A DNA stretch of 64,000 bases from Thalassospira lucentensis (GCF_011806425.1 NZ_JAATOV010000005.1:62001-126000); one strand, 5' to 3'. Shown: positions 51,819 through 61,149, numbered from the stretch's first letter. The notes: a model not told the origin generated them from the letters alone. Translations and numbers: made by a program.

Positions 51819-51849
51819 AGGGCCCGGCGCACAGTTTTTGCCGGGCCCT
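51819..51849 (+). terminator. Hairpin ending the rhodanese operon
   Basis: AGGGCCCGGC (51819-51828) pairs with GCCGGGCCCT (51840-51849), loop of 11 nt containing TTTTT. No T-run follows the stem, so it may terminate weakly or protect the 3' end. Confidence 0.6.
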
Positions 51850-52108
51850 GATACATAAAACTTTGATCTTTCATGAATATGGCGTTTGACAAGTGCGAAA
51901 ACTGTGTGCATGGTAGCTTCAATATTTGATCGCTCCAGAGGCGTAGAGAGAATGAAAATTCTCCACTGTCGAGTGATTGTCGGAAGAACGCATTGAGGTG
52001 GCCAGCTACGCGGACATCTCCTGAACTGCAAGGCGCAGACCTGAATACTTCATTTTACCGGGCTTGGTCCCAGCTGTCTGCTGCCACCCAATTACGAGTT
52101 ACCTTTAT
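51850..52108 (+). other. Long leader upstream of the DEAD-box helicase gene
   Basis: About 260 bp with no gene between the terminator-like hairpin and the helicase start. A long 5' leader is common for cold-induced helicase genes. No clear Shine-Dalgarno lies before TTG 52109, which suggests regulated initiation. I see no obvious riboswitch or promoter consensus. Confidence 0.4.
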
Positions 52109-53920
52109 TTGACCCAATTTTCCGAACTCGGCCTTGCCGAGCCGGTCCTTCGCGCCTTAGCGCATGAGGGCTATGACGCGCCGACCCCAATTCAGGCGCA
52201 GTCCATCCCGTCCCTGCTGCAAGGTAAGGACCTGCTTGGTATCGCTCAGACCGGTACCGGTAAGACGGCAGCTTTCGCGTTGCCGATTCTTGATCGCCTT
52301 TCCAAAACTGAAGGCCGTACACCCAAAGGTTCCTGCCGTGTGCTGGTTCTGGCCCCGACGCGCGAACTTGCTGCGCAGATCGGTGATAGTTTCCGTGCCT
52401 ATGGCCGTTTCCTGAACGTCCGCGTTGCTGTGGTCGTTGGTGGTGTGTCGCCAGGTCCGCAGATCAAACAGATTACCCCAGGTGTCGAGGTGCTTGTCGC
52501 CACGCCGGGTCGTTTGCTTGACCACGTTGATAGCGGAAAGCTCAGCCTTTCTAATGTTGATGTGATCGTCCTTGACGAAGCAGACCATATGCTTGATCTC
52601 GGCTTCTTGCCGCCGATCAAACGCATTATCAAAATGCTCCCCAAAAAGCGTCAGAACCTGTTCTTCTCGGCAACCATGCCCGGCCAGATTGGCCAGTTGG
52701 CAGGGGATATGCTGTCAGATCCGGTTAAAGTGTCGGTAACCCCGGTTGCCACCACGCAGGAACGTGTTGATCAATCGGTTTACCTGATTGAACGCACCCG
52801 CAAGCGTCAGCTGCTGGCCGAGCTTCTTGATAATCCCGCATTCAAACGGACTTTGGTATTTACCCGGACCAAACGTGGTGCCGATCGTGTTGCCCGCCAT
52901 CTTGAGGCCAACAAAATCAGTGCTGCTGCCATTCACGGGAATAAAAGCCAAAATCAGCGCGAACGTGCCCTGAACGCCTTTAAGGACGGTCAGATTGGCG
53001 TGTTGGTCGCAACCGATATTGCTGCACGCGGTATTGATGTTGATAGCGTGACCCACGTTGTTAACTTTGAACTGCCGAACGTGCCGGAAAGCTACGTCCA
53101 CCGTATTGGCCGTACGGCCCGCGGTGGGGCCAGTGGTTCCGCAATTGCATTCTGTGATGCCGAAGAGCGTGGCTTGCTGCGTGACATCGAACGCACCACC
53201 CGTCAGTCAATCCCCGTTATTGATCGCCGTGATGCCAAGTTGGCTGCTGAACAGGCAGCCGACCCGGATGATGCGCGTGATGCAAATCGCGGTCGCCGAT
53301 CCGGCGGTGGTGGTCAGTCACGTGGCAATGGTGGCCGTAATGCGGGTGGCAATGCTCGTGGAAACGGTCGTTCGAACGGTGGCGGCAATCGTCAGGCTGC
53401 TGGTGGTCGTAATGACCGCACCGGCGGTCCGCGCCGCGAACGTGATGATGTCCGCCAAGATACCCGGTCGGCAAAACCACGTCGCGACGTCGAAGCCAAC
53501 AGCAACGCTGGATCAAATGACAAAGCACCGGTCAGCCCGGCTTTGGAAAAATCAAAAAGCCGTTACAAAGGCGGGATTAAATCCCAGTCGGCGAACGGTA
53601 ATGGTAACGGCGCCGGAAATGGTGCCGCGAAAACAGATAGCCGTAAGCGCCCAGCCAAAAAGGTCGATTCCAACGGGAATGTCCGCGATGGCGCGCAGAA
53701 CGGTAATTCGATTTCTTCTGGTCTGTCCTTTATGGGCAGTTCGGAAGAACGCCGCGCGAATGGTAACGGGGCCAATGGCCGCGGGAACACCAATCCGCAA
53801 GGCAAGCGCGGCGGTGCGAACCGCAATCGCAATCATCGTGGCCCACAATCTGGCGGGCAGCCAGGTGGTGCAGGCCGCAACAGACCTTCCGGTGATCAGA
53901 GAAGTCGCGACCGCGCCTAA
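52109..53920 (+). CDS. DEAD-box ATP-dependent RNA helicase (RhlE-like)
   Basis: About 603 residues. The Q motif (GYDAPTPIQAQSIP), AQTGTGKTAAF, PTRELAAQI, VLDEADHMLDLGF, FFSATMP, the DIAARGIDV segment and HRIGRTARGG cover both RecA domains (residues 1-375). The C-terminal 220 residues are a low-complexity tail rich in Gly, Asn, Arg and Ser (GRRSGGGGQSRGNGGRNAGG), then Lys and Asn, likely an RNA-binding disordered region. It unwinds structured RNA, for instance at low temperature. The start is uncertain: TTG 52109 gives the family N-terminus TQFSELGL, and a second TTG lies at 52064. A cold-shock gene follows 80 bp downstream. Confidence 0.88.
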   Translation: MTQFSELGLAEPVLRALAHEGYDAPTPIQAQSIPSLLQGKDLLGIAQTGTGKTAAFALPILDRLSKTEGRTPKGSCRVLVLAPTRELAAQIGDSFRAYGRFLNVRVAVVVGGVSPGPQIKQITPGVEVLVATPGRLLDHVDSGKLSLSNVDVIVLDEADHMLDLGFLPPIKRIIKMLPKKRQNLFFSATMPGQIGQLAGDMLSDPVKVSVTPVATTQERVDQSVYLIERTRKRQLLAELLDNPAFKRTLVFTRTKRGADRVARHLEANKISAAAIHGNKSQNQRERALNAFKDGQIGVLVATDIAARGIDVDSVTHVVNFELPNVPESYVHRIGRTARGGASGSAIAFCDAEERGLLRDIERTTRQSIPVIDRRDAKLAAEQAADPDDARDANRGRRSGGGGQSRGNGGRNAGGNARGNGRSNGGGNRQAAGGRNDRTGGPRRERDDVRQDTRSAKPRRDVEANSNAGSNDKAPVSPALEKSKSRYKGGIKSQSANGNGNGAGNGAAKTDSRKRPAKKVDSNGNVRDGAQNGNSISSGLSFMGSSEERRANGNGANGRGNTNPQGKRGGANRNRNHRGPQSGGQPGGAGRNRPSGDQRSRDRA

Positions 53921-54000
53921 TTTGATCATCGAACAAAGATAGGCGCACCCAAGCGGGGTGTGTCGTAACGCCAATCAATACTCGATAAGGAGATTTAAAG

Positions 54001-54210
54001 ATGGCAACAGGTACCGTTAAATGGTTCAACGCAACTAAAGGTTTTGGTTTCATTCAGCCGGACGAAGGCGGAAATGACGTATTCCTGCACATCAGCGCCG
54101 TTGAACGCGCTGGTATGGGGCACCCGCAGGAAGGCGACAAAATCAATTACGAACTGCGTACCGACTCACGTTCGGGCCGCGTTTCGGCTGACGACCTGAC
54201 GGCTGCTTAA
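54001..54210 (+). CDS. CspA-family cold-shock protein
   Basis: 69 residues, a single cold-shock domain. RNP1 is KGFGFIQPD and RNP2 is DVFLHISAV. The protein binds single-stranded RNA and DNA and acts as an RNA chaperone. AAGGAGATTTAAAG precedes the ATG, a very good site. It is 80 bp after the DEAD-box helicase and followed by a strong terminator, so the pair may be co-expressed under cold shock. Confidence 0.94.
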   Translation: MATGTVKWFNATKGFGFIQPDEGGNDVFLHISAVERAGMGHPQEGDKINYELRTDSRSGRVSADDLTAA

Positions 54211-54261
54211 TTCGGCTTGTCCTTCCTTGTGAAGGGCACCGAGTTAAACGAAGTTAAGCGA

Positions 54262-54298
54262 AACCCCCATCCGGGAAACCGGGTGGGGGTTTTGTTTT
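54262..54298 (+). terminator. Rho-independent terminator after the cold-shock gene
   Basis: ACCCCCA (54263-54269) and CCGG (54271-54274) pair with CCGG (54279-54282) and TGGGGGT (54284-54290), followed by TTTTGTTTT. Confidence 0.85.
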
Positions 54299-54424
54299 AA
54301 GCGCCATCTTTAAGATGATGCTTTTGTGACATCTTTTGTTCCGCGTCTGGAAGACTTCGCAATTTTTAATCAAGGCGCTAAAAGCGTCTGTAGACATTGC
54401 AATCAAGACGACAGGGTGCCTTTC

Positions 54425-55669
54425 ATGAACCATGAGGCCGAAACAAATGCACAGGCAAGGCCATTGGTGCCACACTTGGCGGTGATGGGCGTGCTGAACC
54501 GTTATCCTTTTCTGGTCTTTGGACTGCTTCTGGTTGGGGCTTTTGCCTCGTCTAGTGCGGCCCCCTTGGCCGGGCTTTATGTCGTCGAAGGATTGGGGCA
54601 AGCGCCCTGGAAGCTGAGCCTTGTTGCGGTTGTTCAGGTCTGCGTGACGCTTATCGTCAATCGCAGCTTTGGTCGCGCGATTGATCGGGCGGTCCCGGTC
54701 AAATTTCTGCTAATTACCAGTATTCTGTGCTTTGCGGCCGGGATGACCTTGCTTGGGCTGTTTAAGATTTACTGGGTGTATCTTGGCATTGTGTCGGTGC
54801 TGCTGGGGATTGGTTCGGGCGCGCTGTCGGTGATGTACAGCTTTGGCCGTTTGTTTGCTGAACAGACTGGGCGTGATGTCGTCAAGTTCAATGGTTTTCT
54901 GCGCATGCAGACATCGCTTGGTTGGATGATCGGACCTGCGGCGTCGCTATCATTTTATGGCGCATACGGTTTTGCACCGACCTATTACGCAATTGCCGGA
55001 CTTGCCGCCATTTGGTTTGTGGCATGTTTGCTGATCGTGCCAGCCGCGTTCAAAACCCATCATCCCAATAGTCTCAAAACCGGTGAGAAAGTGCCGTTTA
55101 ACTTCGGGCTTTTATCGGCGTGCGTGCCGGTGTTTTTCATCGGGGCAGCCAATGTGGTGTTTGTCTCGGCGATGCCGCTTTATTTCTCGACTGAATTGGG
55201 GCTTGTGGCGTCCTCAGCCGGTTTCGCCCTGACGGTGAAGTGCTTTGTCGAAGTTGTGGTGATCTATTTCTGCGCAACGCTCATCAAGTTTGTGGGCGAG
55301 CGTAAGGGCATGTTGATCGCAGCTCTGTTGGGGGCTGTGTTCTTTGGCTTGATTTATAATGCGACGACGCTTGTTGATGTGCTTGGTCTTGCCGCGATTG
55401 ATGGTCTTTATTATGGCATCTTTGCTGGGATCAGCATGACATTTGTTCAGAATTTCGCGCCCGATCAGCCCGGTGTCGCGACAAGCTATTATGTCAGCAC
55501 GCTGTTTGTCGGCGGTTTGATCGGCAATCTTCTGACCGGGGTGGTCGCCAGTGCTTTTGATTTTCGGACAACGGTTCTTATGGCCTGCGCATTTGCCTTT
55601 GTTGGGGCGGTGGTTTTAGCCGTGATGCGCGATGCAAAGCTTTCTGAACCGGTCACGGAAAGACCATGA
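54425..55669 (+). CDS. MFS transporter (sugar-efflux-type)
   Basis: 414 residues with 12 hydrophobic segments in two halves, MFS fold. The N-terminal segment FLVFGLLLVGAFASSSAAPLAGLY and the loop NRSFGRAIDR replace the typical GxLaDrxGrR motif. The loop after helix 2 and VALAGIGSG-like GLGIGSGALSVMYSFGR resemble the SetA/SotB sugar-efflux branch. The substrate is not known. ATG 54425 has AGGG upstream; a longer frame begins at 54326 and is less likely. It is 39 bp upstream of the DUF188 gene. Confidence 0.83.
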   Translation: MNHEAETNAQARPLVPHLAVMGVLNRYPFLVFGLLLVGAFASSSAAPLAGLYVVEGLGQAPWKLSLVAVVQVCVTLIVNRSFGRAIDRAVPVKFLLITSILCFAAGMTLLGLFKIYWVYLGIVSVLLGIGSGALSVMYSFGRLFAEQTGRDVVKFNGFLRMQTSLGWMIGPAASLSFYGAYGFAPTYYAIAGLAAIWFVACLLIVPAAFKTHHPNSLKTGEKVPFNFGLLSACVPVFFIGAANVVFVSAMPLYFSTELGLVASSAGFALTVKCFVEVVVIYFCATLIKFVGERKGMLIAALLGAVFFGLIYNATTLVDVLGLAAIDGLYYGIFAGISMTFVQNFAPDQPGVATSYYVSTLFVGGLIGNLLTGVVASAFDFRTTVLMACAFAFVGAVVLAVMRDAKLSEPVTERP

Positions 55670-55707
55670 CCTCTTGACTTTGGCGCCGTGCCGAGGATGA
55701 TCGCGGC

Positions 55708-56193
55708 ATGAACGAAAACACTGAACATACCGAACATAAAAAACCGCGTTTGTTTGTTGATGCCGATGCCTGTCCGGTAAAGGCCGAATGTGAACGTGTG
55801 GCCGAACGTCACCGGATCGAGATGATCGTGGTGTCGAACGGTGGTATCCGCCCGTCACGCAATCCGTTGATTAAAAATGTGATTGTACCGCCCGAACCCG
55901 ATGCCGCCGATGATTGGATCGCGGAAAATGCCGTGGCCGGGGATGTGATTGTTACCAATGATATTCCATTGGCGTCACGCGGGATTGAGATCGGTGCGCG
56001 GGTGGTCAAGGCCAACGGTCAGGAATTTACCGAGGCCAATATTGGCAATGCGCTTGCCGGACGTGAAATTGCTGCGCACATGCGCGAAGTCACTGGCGAG
56101 CAGGGAAGAAATGCATCCTTTACCCAAAAAGACCGGTCAAAGTTTTTAAGCGCGCTTGAAGTTCTGATTCAGGCGGTTTTGCGCGGGAAGTAA
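55708..56193 (+). CDS. YaiI/YqxD (DUF188) family protein
   Basis: 161 residues, a PIN-like fold. The family opening FVDADACPVKAECERVA is at residues 16-32, with VTNDIPLAS (metal Asp region) and GAR(V)VKANGQEFTEANIGNAL after it. The function of the family is unknown; a nuclease-like activity has been suggested from the fold. ATG 55708 lies 38 bp after the MFS gene, so co-transcription is likely. The bidirectional terminator at 56268 follows. Confidence 0.9.
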   Translation: MNENTEHTEHKKPRLFVDADACPVKAECERVAERHRIEMIVVSNGGIRPSRNPLIKNVIVPPEPDAADDWIAENAVAGDVIVTNDIPLASRGIEIGARVVKANGQEFTEANIGNALAGREIAAHMREVTGEQGRNASFTQKDRSKFLSALEVLIQAVLRGK

Positions 56194-56267
56194 GCAAAGG
56201 CCAAGGCGACTTAGTGCTCGTGTCTCTGAAGCGATGCTGGCCGTTAGCTTGTCTGGCTAAAAATACA

Positions 56268-56302
56268 ACAAGGCGGCCGGGTTTGTGATCCGGCCGCCTT
56301 GT
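56268..56302. terminator. Bidirectional terminator
   Basis: ACAAGGCGGCCGG (56268-56280) pairs perfectly with CCGGCCGCCTTGT (56290-56302), then TTTGTTT. It ends the DUF188 gene and the converging aldehyde dehydrogenase gene. Confidence 0.9.
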
Positions 56303-56326
56303 TTTGTTTGGGTCTAAGATGTTGGC

Positions 56327-57784
56327 TTAGAACGGGTAGTGACGTTTACCGCTTTGGATCGTGATCCAACGCATTTCGGTAAATTCATCAATCGATGCTT
56401 TTGACCCGAACCGGCCATAGCCCGAAGATTTGACCCCACCAAAGGGCATTTGGGCTTCGTCCTGAACCGTTGGGCTGTTGATGTGGCAAATGCCGCTTTC
56501 GATGCGTTTCGCAACATCCATCGCGCGCGGAATGTTGGTCGAAAAGACCGCAGAAGACAGGCCATATTCGCTGTCATTGGCGATCCGAACGGCTTCGTCT
56601 TCGTTTCCGGCACGAATAACAACACAGATCGGGCCAAAGCTTTCTTCGGAATAGATCTTCATCGCGGGTGTGACGTGATCAAGAAGCGTTGCATCCATCA
56701 AAACACCGTCTTTGGCCTTTGCCGATCCGGCGACGAGTTTGGCGCCCTTGGATACCGCATCTTCAATCAGGTCTTCGATACGTTTAACTGCGTCGACGCT
56801 GACGACACCGCCAAGGATATGTTCGCCCTTGGCCGGATCACCAGCGGTCAGGGTTTTGGTCTTGGCTGCAAGTTTGGCGACAAAGTCATCGGCGACGGCA
56901 TTATCGACGATAAGACGTTCGGTCGACATGCAAATCTGCCCTTGGTTCATATAGGCACCAAAGGCCGCCCCATTGACTGCCTCGTCAAGGTCCGCGTCAT
57001 CAAGTACCAAGAACGGTGCCTTGCCCCCCAGTTCAAGAAGAACCGGTTTAAGGTGCTCGGCCCCCAGTTTGGCAATGATCCGACCTACCCGGGTGGAACC
57101 GGTAAAGTTGATGCGACGTACTGCTGGATGGGCAATCAGGGCTTCGACGATTTCAGGCGCGTCTTCGGGGGCGTTGGTCACCACATTGATCACGCCAGCA
57201 GGTGCACCGGCCTCGACAACGCACTGGGCAATCAGGTGATGCAGGGCCGGGCAAAGTTCGGATGCCTTCAGGATGACGGTATTACCACAGGCAAGCGGCA
57301 TGGCGATTGCGCGCGTGCCCAAAATGACCGGCGCATTCCATGGTGCAATCCCCAAAACAACGCCAACCGGCTGACGCACACCCATGGCCATCAGGCCCGG
57401 GGTGTCCGATGGGATCAAATCGCCTTGAATTTGGGTGGTCATGCCAGCTGCTTCGCGGAGCATATTGGCAGCAAGATGGGCGTTAAATCCGCCCCACATA
57501 CGTGTGCTGCCGGTTTCATCAAGAACCAACTGGGCAAATTCATCACCCTTGGCTTCCATAATGTCGGCGGCTTTGAGTAAGATTTTGCGGCGTGCGCCCG
57601 GACCCATTTTCGACCATTCAGGGAAAGCGGCGGCGGCGGCATCGGCGGCCTTACGTGCATCGGCGGTATTGGCGGCCGCGGCAACGGTTGCGGTTTCGCC
57701 GGTGACCGGATTTTTGCGTTCAAAGGTGCGGTTGTTCGTGCTGGCAACGGCGTCGTTGTTGATCAACAGTTGGACATCATTCAT
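56327..57784 (-). CDS. NAD(P)-dependent aldehyde dehydrogenase (aromatic/salicylaldehyde-like)
   Basis: 485 residues. Catalytic Cys285 is in NQGQICMSTER, Glu in LLELGGKAPFLVL, and the cofactor segment is IAPWNAPVILGTRAIAMPLA. The PFGGVKSSGYGRFG end is standard. The sequence resembles vanillin and salicylaldehyde dehydrogenases more than betaine or succinate-semialdehyde enzymes. It oxidises an aldehyde to its acid. An AraC-type regulator is divergent from it across 327 bp. No ring-cleavage genes are near. Substrate is not assigned. Confidence 0.87.
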   Translation of the reverse strand: MNDVQLLINNDAVASTNNRTFERKNPVTGETATVAAAANTADARKAADAAAAAFPEWSKMGPGARRKILLKAADIMEAKGDEFAQLVLDETGSTRMWGGFNAHLAANMLREAAGMTTQIQGDLIPSDTPGLMAMGVRQPVGVVLGIAPWNAPVILGTRAIAMPLACGNTVILKASELCPALHHLIAQCVVEAGAPAGVINVVTNAPEDAPEIVEALIAHPAVRRINFTGSTRVGRIIAKLGAEHLKPVLLELGGKAPFLVLDDADLDEAVNGAAFGAYMNQGQICMSTERLIVDNAVADDFVAKLAAKTKTLTAGDPAKGEHILGGVVSVDAVKRIEDLIEDAVSKGAKLVAGSAKAKDGVLMDATLLDHVTPAMKIYSEESFGPICVVIRAGNEDEAVRIANDSEYGLSSAVFSTNIPRAMDVAKRIESGICHINSPTVQDEAQMPFGGVKSSGYGRFGSKASIDEFTEMRWITIQSGKRHYPF

Positions 57785-58111
57785 GGCGTTTTCTCCTGAT
57801 CTCGTGAAAGAGACTGTTTTCCGGTTTGCGCCGTAATTTCAGGGGGATGGGGCAACGAAAATTCGATTTTACTTTGGCCAGCAATCTGGGCCGCAAAGTA
57901 AATGAATTGGTATCCTCCCGCCCGTTGCTTCGCATGTGAAAACTAACGGGAACGCAATTTTATCTGTGTTTTATTTTTGCGGCTTTTATCACCGAGGCCC
58001 TAGTAGGCGATGGAATTGTTCCAATGTAAAGGTACCTAAATTGACATTTTGAGACGAAAAATTGTACATTTACAAATATAACTTTTTGGCATATTTCCGA
58101 GCGAAAATGGC
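57785..58111. other. Divergent promoter region of the ALDH gene and the AraC regulator
   Basis: 327 bp without a gene. The half near the regulator is AT-rich and contains the promoter-like pair at 58041-58070. No long repeat was found. Confidence 0.5.
58041..58070 (+). promoter_or_regulatory. Possible promoter of the AraC-type regulator
   Basis: TTGACA (58041-58046), an 18-bp spacer and TACATT (58065-58070), 41 bp ahead of ATG 58112. Confidence 0.4.
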
Positions 58112-59101
58112 ATGAATGAACGGTTTCAGCGTGATGATCCTGCATTAAGCCCGGATGAGCGGGCAGGATCAACGCTTGCCGATCTGCCAACCGTTCCTGT
58201 CACCGCGCAGGCTATGATTGACAGGTTTAAGAATAACTTGTCGTCGTTGCAATGGGTTATGACCGATCCTGCGCGGCGTGATCGTTGTTATGCGGTGTTA
58301 CTGCTGTCTGGGCAGGCTGACATCAAATTGCGCCAAGGGACGATACATGCCAGCGGTCCATCCCTGATTTGGTTGCCGCTTGGTGAAACGCAGGCGGTGT
58401 CGGTTTCCGCCGGGGCGGATGGATATGTGCTTTCGGTGGCAGATGACCTTGTTGCGCGCCATTGTGGAACGCCTATTGCCGGGGATATCGGGGCGGCAAC
58501 AGGCGGTTTACCGCTTCGGCTTGCAGCAGATACTGTTCATATCGTCGCGCCGACTGAGGACAGCGATCATTTAAACCTGCTAATTGGTTGTTTTGATGCC
58601 ATCAGGTCTGAGCTGACCGGAAATGAAATTGGCGCCAGTGTCGTGGTCGGGGCGCAGCTTCAAGTGATCCTGACTGTGATATTGCGTTTGTCGGATGGTG
58701 TGATGGTGCCGGGCGATCATCACAGGGTACAAGGGCCGGGATCAATTACGTTTCAGCGGTTTTTGCAGGTGCTGGAGTTGCATTTTCGCGAACACTGGAA
58801 TGTTGCGGATTACGCCGCAGTACTTGGCATCAGTGAACGTCGGCTGGGATCCTCGGTTTCGCGTGCCACGGGGAAATCGCCATTGATGATGATCCATGAT
58901 CGGATCTTGCGCGAGGCATGCATGCGCCTTGAACAATCGCCCCTTGGCGTGGCGCAGATTGCCTATGGGCTGGGGTTTCGTGATCCGGCCTATTTCAGCC
59001 GGTTTTTCAAACGCTATATCGGGGAGGCCCCAGGAGCGTATCGCCGTCGAAGTCGGGCCGAACAGCGTGTGCCCGATAACAGTTTTGCCGCTTGGCCGTA
59101 A
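58112..59101 (+). CDS. AraC-family transcriptional regulator
   Basis: 329 residues. An N-terminal cupin-like effector domain (about residues 35-190) is followed by the AraC double helix-turn-helix. The segments are WNVADYAAVLGISERRLGSSV and GVAQIAYGLGFRDPAYFSRFF, then KRYIGEAPGAYRRR. The layout resembles FeaR-type activators of aromatic aldehyde genes. It is divergent from an aldehyde dehydrogenase gene and probably activates it. Start ATG 58112 has only a weak ribosome site. Confidence 0.88.
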   Translation: MNERFQRDDPALSPDERAGSTLADLPTVPVTAQAMIDRFKNNLSSLQWVMTDPARRDRCYAVLLLSGQADIKLRQGTIHASGPSLIWLPLGETQAVSVSAGADGYVLSVADDLVARHCGTPIAGDIGAATGGLPLRLAADTVHIVAPTEDSDHLNLLIGCFDAIRSELTGNEIGASVVVGAQLQVILTVILRLSDGVMVPGDHHRVQGPGSITFQRFLQVLELHFREHWNVADYAAVLGISERRLGSSVSRATGKSPLMMIHDRILREACMRLEQSPLGVAQIAYGLGFRDPAYFSRFFKRYIGEAPGAYRRRSRAEQRVPDNSFAAWP

Positions 59102-59256
59102 GTACACGTTTTTAAAAGAGATTGGCTGTTAGGTCTTTCTGGCCGGGGTGTGGTCCCCGTTCGTGCATGAAGGCACGTTTTACTGCCATTTTTTGATCTT
59201 ATTTATCGGCTGTCATCGTAAGAATACAGACACGTAAATTCAGACAGGATTATTAG

Positions 59257-60060
59257 GTGAAAAAAGGCAGAACCATACTTCTTGGCCTTTTGGCGATGCT
59301 TGTGTTGCCATTCGGTATCAGCCTGGCCGAAGACCCGCCGGGCAGCAAAGCCAAGGAAAAATATACATGGCGGAACGCGCCGCGTCATTCATCGGGTGTC
59401 GCACCCGATCCAAGGGCGCTTAAAGATCAGGCGGTTGTCATGGTCTTGGCGGCCAATACGTTTGGCTGGCGCGGGTATTTTGCGGTTCATCCCTGGATCA
59501 TTTACAAGCGCGCGGGCGAAACCAGCTATACCCGTTATGACGTGGTTGGCTGGGGTGGCGGGAATGTGGTGCGTCAGAATTACGCACTGCCTGACGGGCT
59601 TTGGTTTGGGTCGGAGCCGCAAATTCTGGTCGAGCAGCGCGGTGACAAAGCTGGTGAGCTGATCCCAAAAGTCGAAGCGGCGATTAAATCATATCCGTTC
59701 GCCCGGACCTATCGCAGTTATCCAGGTCCCAACAGCAATACATTCGTTGCCCATATCGGCCGTGAAGTTCCGGGTCTTGACCTTGATATGCCCGCCAACG
59801 CGATTGGCAAAGATTACCGAGAAATCACAAATCCGGTTGGATTGTCGTCAAGCGGGCAGGGTGTTCAGGCAAATATTCTTGGGATGTTTGGCTTTTCGGT
59901 TGGCCTCGAAGAAGGGATCGAGCTGAACCTTCTTGGCCTGAATGTTGGGATTGATTTTAATCGGCCTGCCTTGCGGCTGCCGTCAATTGGGCGGCTTGGC
60001 ATGGATAATAGCGGTCAGGCCTATTCCGAAGATGTTGGCGATGGCAATCCGGTGAATTGA
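59257..60060 (+). CDS. DUF3750-like exported protein
   Basis: 267 residues beginning at GTG 59257 (AGGATTATTAG upstream). A hydrophobic signal peptide spans residues 5-24 (ILLGLLAMLVLPFGISLAE). The mature part has WRGYFAVHPWIIYKRAGE, TRYDVVGWGGGNVVRQNYAL and PYPFARTYRSYPGPNSNTF-like SYPFARTYRSYPGPNSN, typical of DUF3750 proteins. Their function is unknown. It may reside in the periplasm or envelope. It stands alone and is followed by a terminator. Confidence 0.8.
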   Translation: MKKGRTILLGLLAMLVLPFGISLAEDPPGSKAKEKYTWRNAPRHSSGVAPDPRALKDQAVVMVLAANTFGWRGYFAVHPWIIYKRAGETSYTRYDVVGWGGGNVVRQNYALPDGLWFGSEPQILVEQRGDKAGELIPKVEAAIKSYPFARTYRSYPGPNSNTFVAHIGREVPGLDLDMPANAIGKDYREITNPVGLSSSGQGVQANILGMFGFSVGLEEGIELNLLGLNVGIDFNRPALRLPSIGRLGMDNSGQAYSEDVGDGNPVN

Positions 60061-60099
60061 TATGGTCGGGTACAAACGACGGACAATTTAAGCAACAAA

Positions 60100-60133
60100 A
60101 AAAGCCCGCAGTCAGAATGTGCTGCGGGCTTTT
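60100..60133. terminator. Bidirectional terminator
   Basis: AAAAGCCCGCAG (60100-60111) pairs with CTGCGGGCTTTT (60122-60133). It ends the DUF3750 gene and the converging curA-like gene. Confidence 0.9.
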
Positions 60134-60150
60134 ATGTGCCGATAGTTCGA

Positions 60151-61149
60151 TTAGTCGGCGAGTTTCACCAGCATTTTACCGGTATTCTTGCCGCTAAACA
60201 GATCGATAAAGGCCTGAGGTGCATTGTCGATGCCGTTAACAACGGTTTCACGGTGTTTGAGTTTTCCGTTGCGCACCAGTTCCATCCCCTCGGCAACGAA
60301 ATCGGAATAGCTGTCCCAATTGTCGCTGACGATGAAGCCCTGCATACGCACACGCTGGGCAATGATCTTAAACAGATTGTTCGGCCCGGGCTGCGGGCTG
60401 TTGTAATGCGCAATCATGCCACACACCGCAATGCGGGCATTTTGGTTTACATGATCAAGGGCGGCCTCAAGGTGTGTGCCGCCAACGTTTTCAAAGTAAA
60501 CATCAATGCCGTTCGGCGCTGCTTCGCCAAGGGCCGCCGACAGGTCATCGGCATCGCGGTAATTGACAACGGCATCAACGCCAAGCTCAGATTTTAGCCA
60601 TTTTGCTTTGTCCTTGTCGCCGGTTGCACCGATGACAAAGCATCCCTTTGCCTTTGCAAGCTGACAAACAACCGATCCAACCGCACCCGCAGCAGCGGAC
60701 ACAAACACAACGTCGTCTGGTTTGCATTCGGCGATTTTATTGAGCCCGACCCATGCGGTCATTCCGGTCATGCCCAGAACGCTTAAGAAAACTTCCGGGG
60801 CAATGTCGCCGGTATCAGGAAGTGCTGTCAGTTCGTCCGCCGATGCGACAAAATGACTACGCCACCCCTTCATCGAAGATACAAGGTCGCCCTTGGCAAA
60901 GCCGTCAGCGTTGCTTTGGACAACGCGGCCAATCGCATGGCCGTCCAGTGCTGTGTTGAGTTCAAACGGCGGTACGTAGCTTTTCTTGCGGGTCATGCGA
61001 CCGCGCATATAGGGATCAACTGACATCCAGATGTTTTCAACCAACACTTCGCCGTCAGCCGGCGTGGGTTGGTCCGTCTCGACAATTGCGAAATCGTCTT
61101 GTGACGGGACACCTTCGGGGTAGCGTTTCAGATGTATTTCTTTGGACAT
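60151..61149 (-). CDS. curA: NADP-dependent medium-chain reductase (CurA/YncB-like)
   Basis: 332 residues of the zinc-free MDR family. The N-terminus NIWMSVDPYMRGRM and the NADP site VFVSAAAGAVGSVVCQLAKAKG, split here as AAAGAVGSVVCQLAK, are typical. NGIDVYFENVGG follows. Such enzymes reduce conjugated enones such as curcumin or leukotriene-like substrates with NADPH. A good AGGAGG site lies 12 nt before the ATG. It is alone on its strand, with no pathway partners in view. The exact substrate is uncertain. Confidence 0.88.
   Translation of the reverse strand: MSKEIHLKRYPEGVPSQDDFAIVETDQPTPADGEVLVENIWMSVDPYMRGRMTRKKSYVPPFELNTALDGHAIGRVVQSNADGFAKGDLVSSMKGWRSHFVASADELTALPDTGDIAPEVFLSVLGMTGMTAWVGLNKIAECKPDDVVFVSAAAGAVGSVVCQLAKAKGCFVIGATGDKDKAKWLKSELGVDAVVNYRDADDLSAALGEAAPNGIDVYFENVGGTHLEAALDHVNQNARIAVCGMIAHYNSPQPGPNNLFKIIAQRVRMQGFIVSDNWDSYSDFVAEGMELVRNGKLKHRETVVNGIDNAPQAFIDLFSGKNTGKMLVKLAD

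Noticed and set aside
53058-53942. A 294-residue plus-strand frame in another phase at the end of the helicase gene
   Set aside because: The helicase tail is in the frame that continues the RecA domains. The other frame is Val/Ala-rich and has no domain.
56450-57580. A 376-residue open frame on the plus strand opposite the aldehyde dehydrogenase gene
   Set aside because: It is the shadow of the coding strand, has no recognisable domain, and the other strand has a full ALDH with all catalytic residues.
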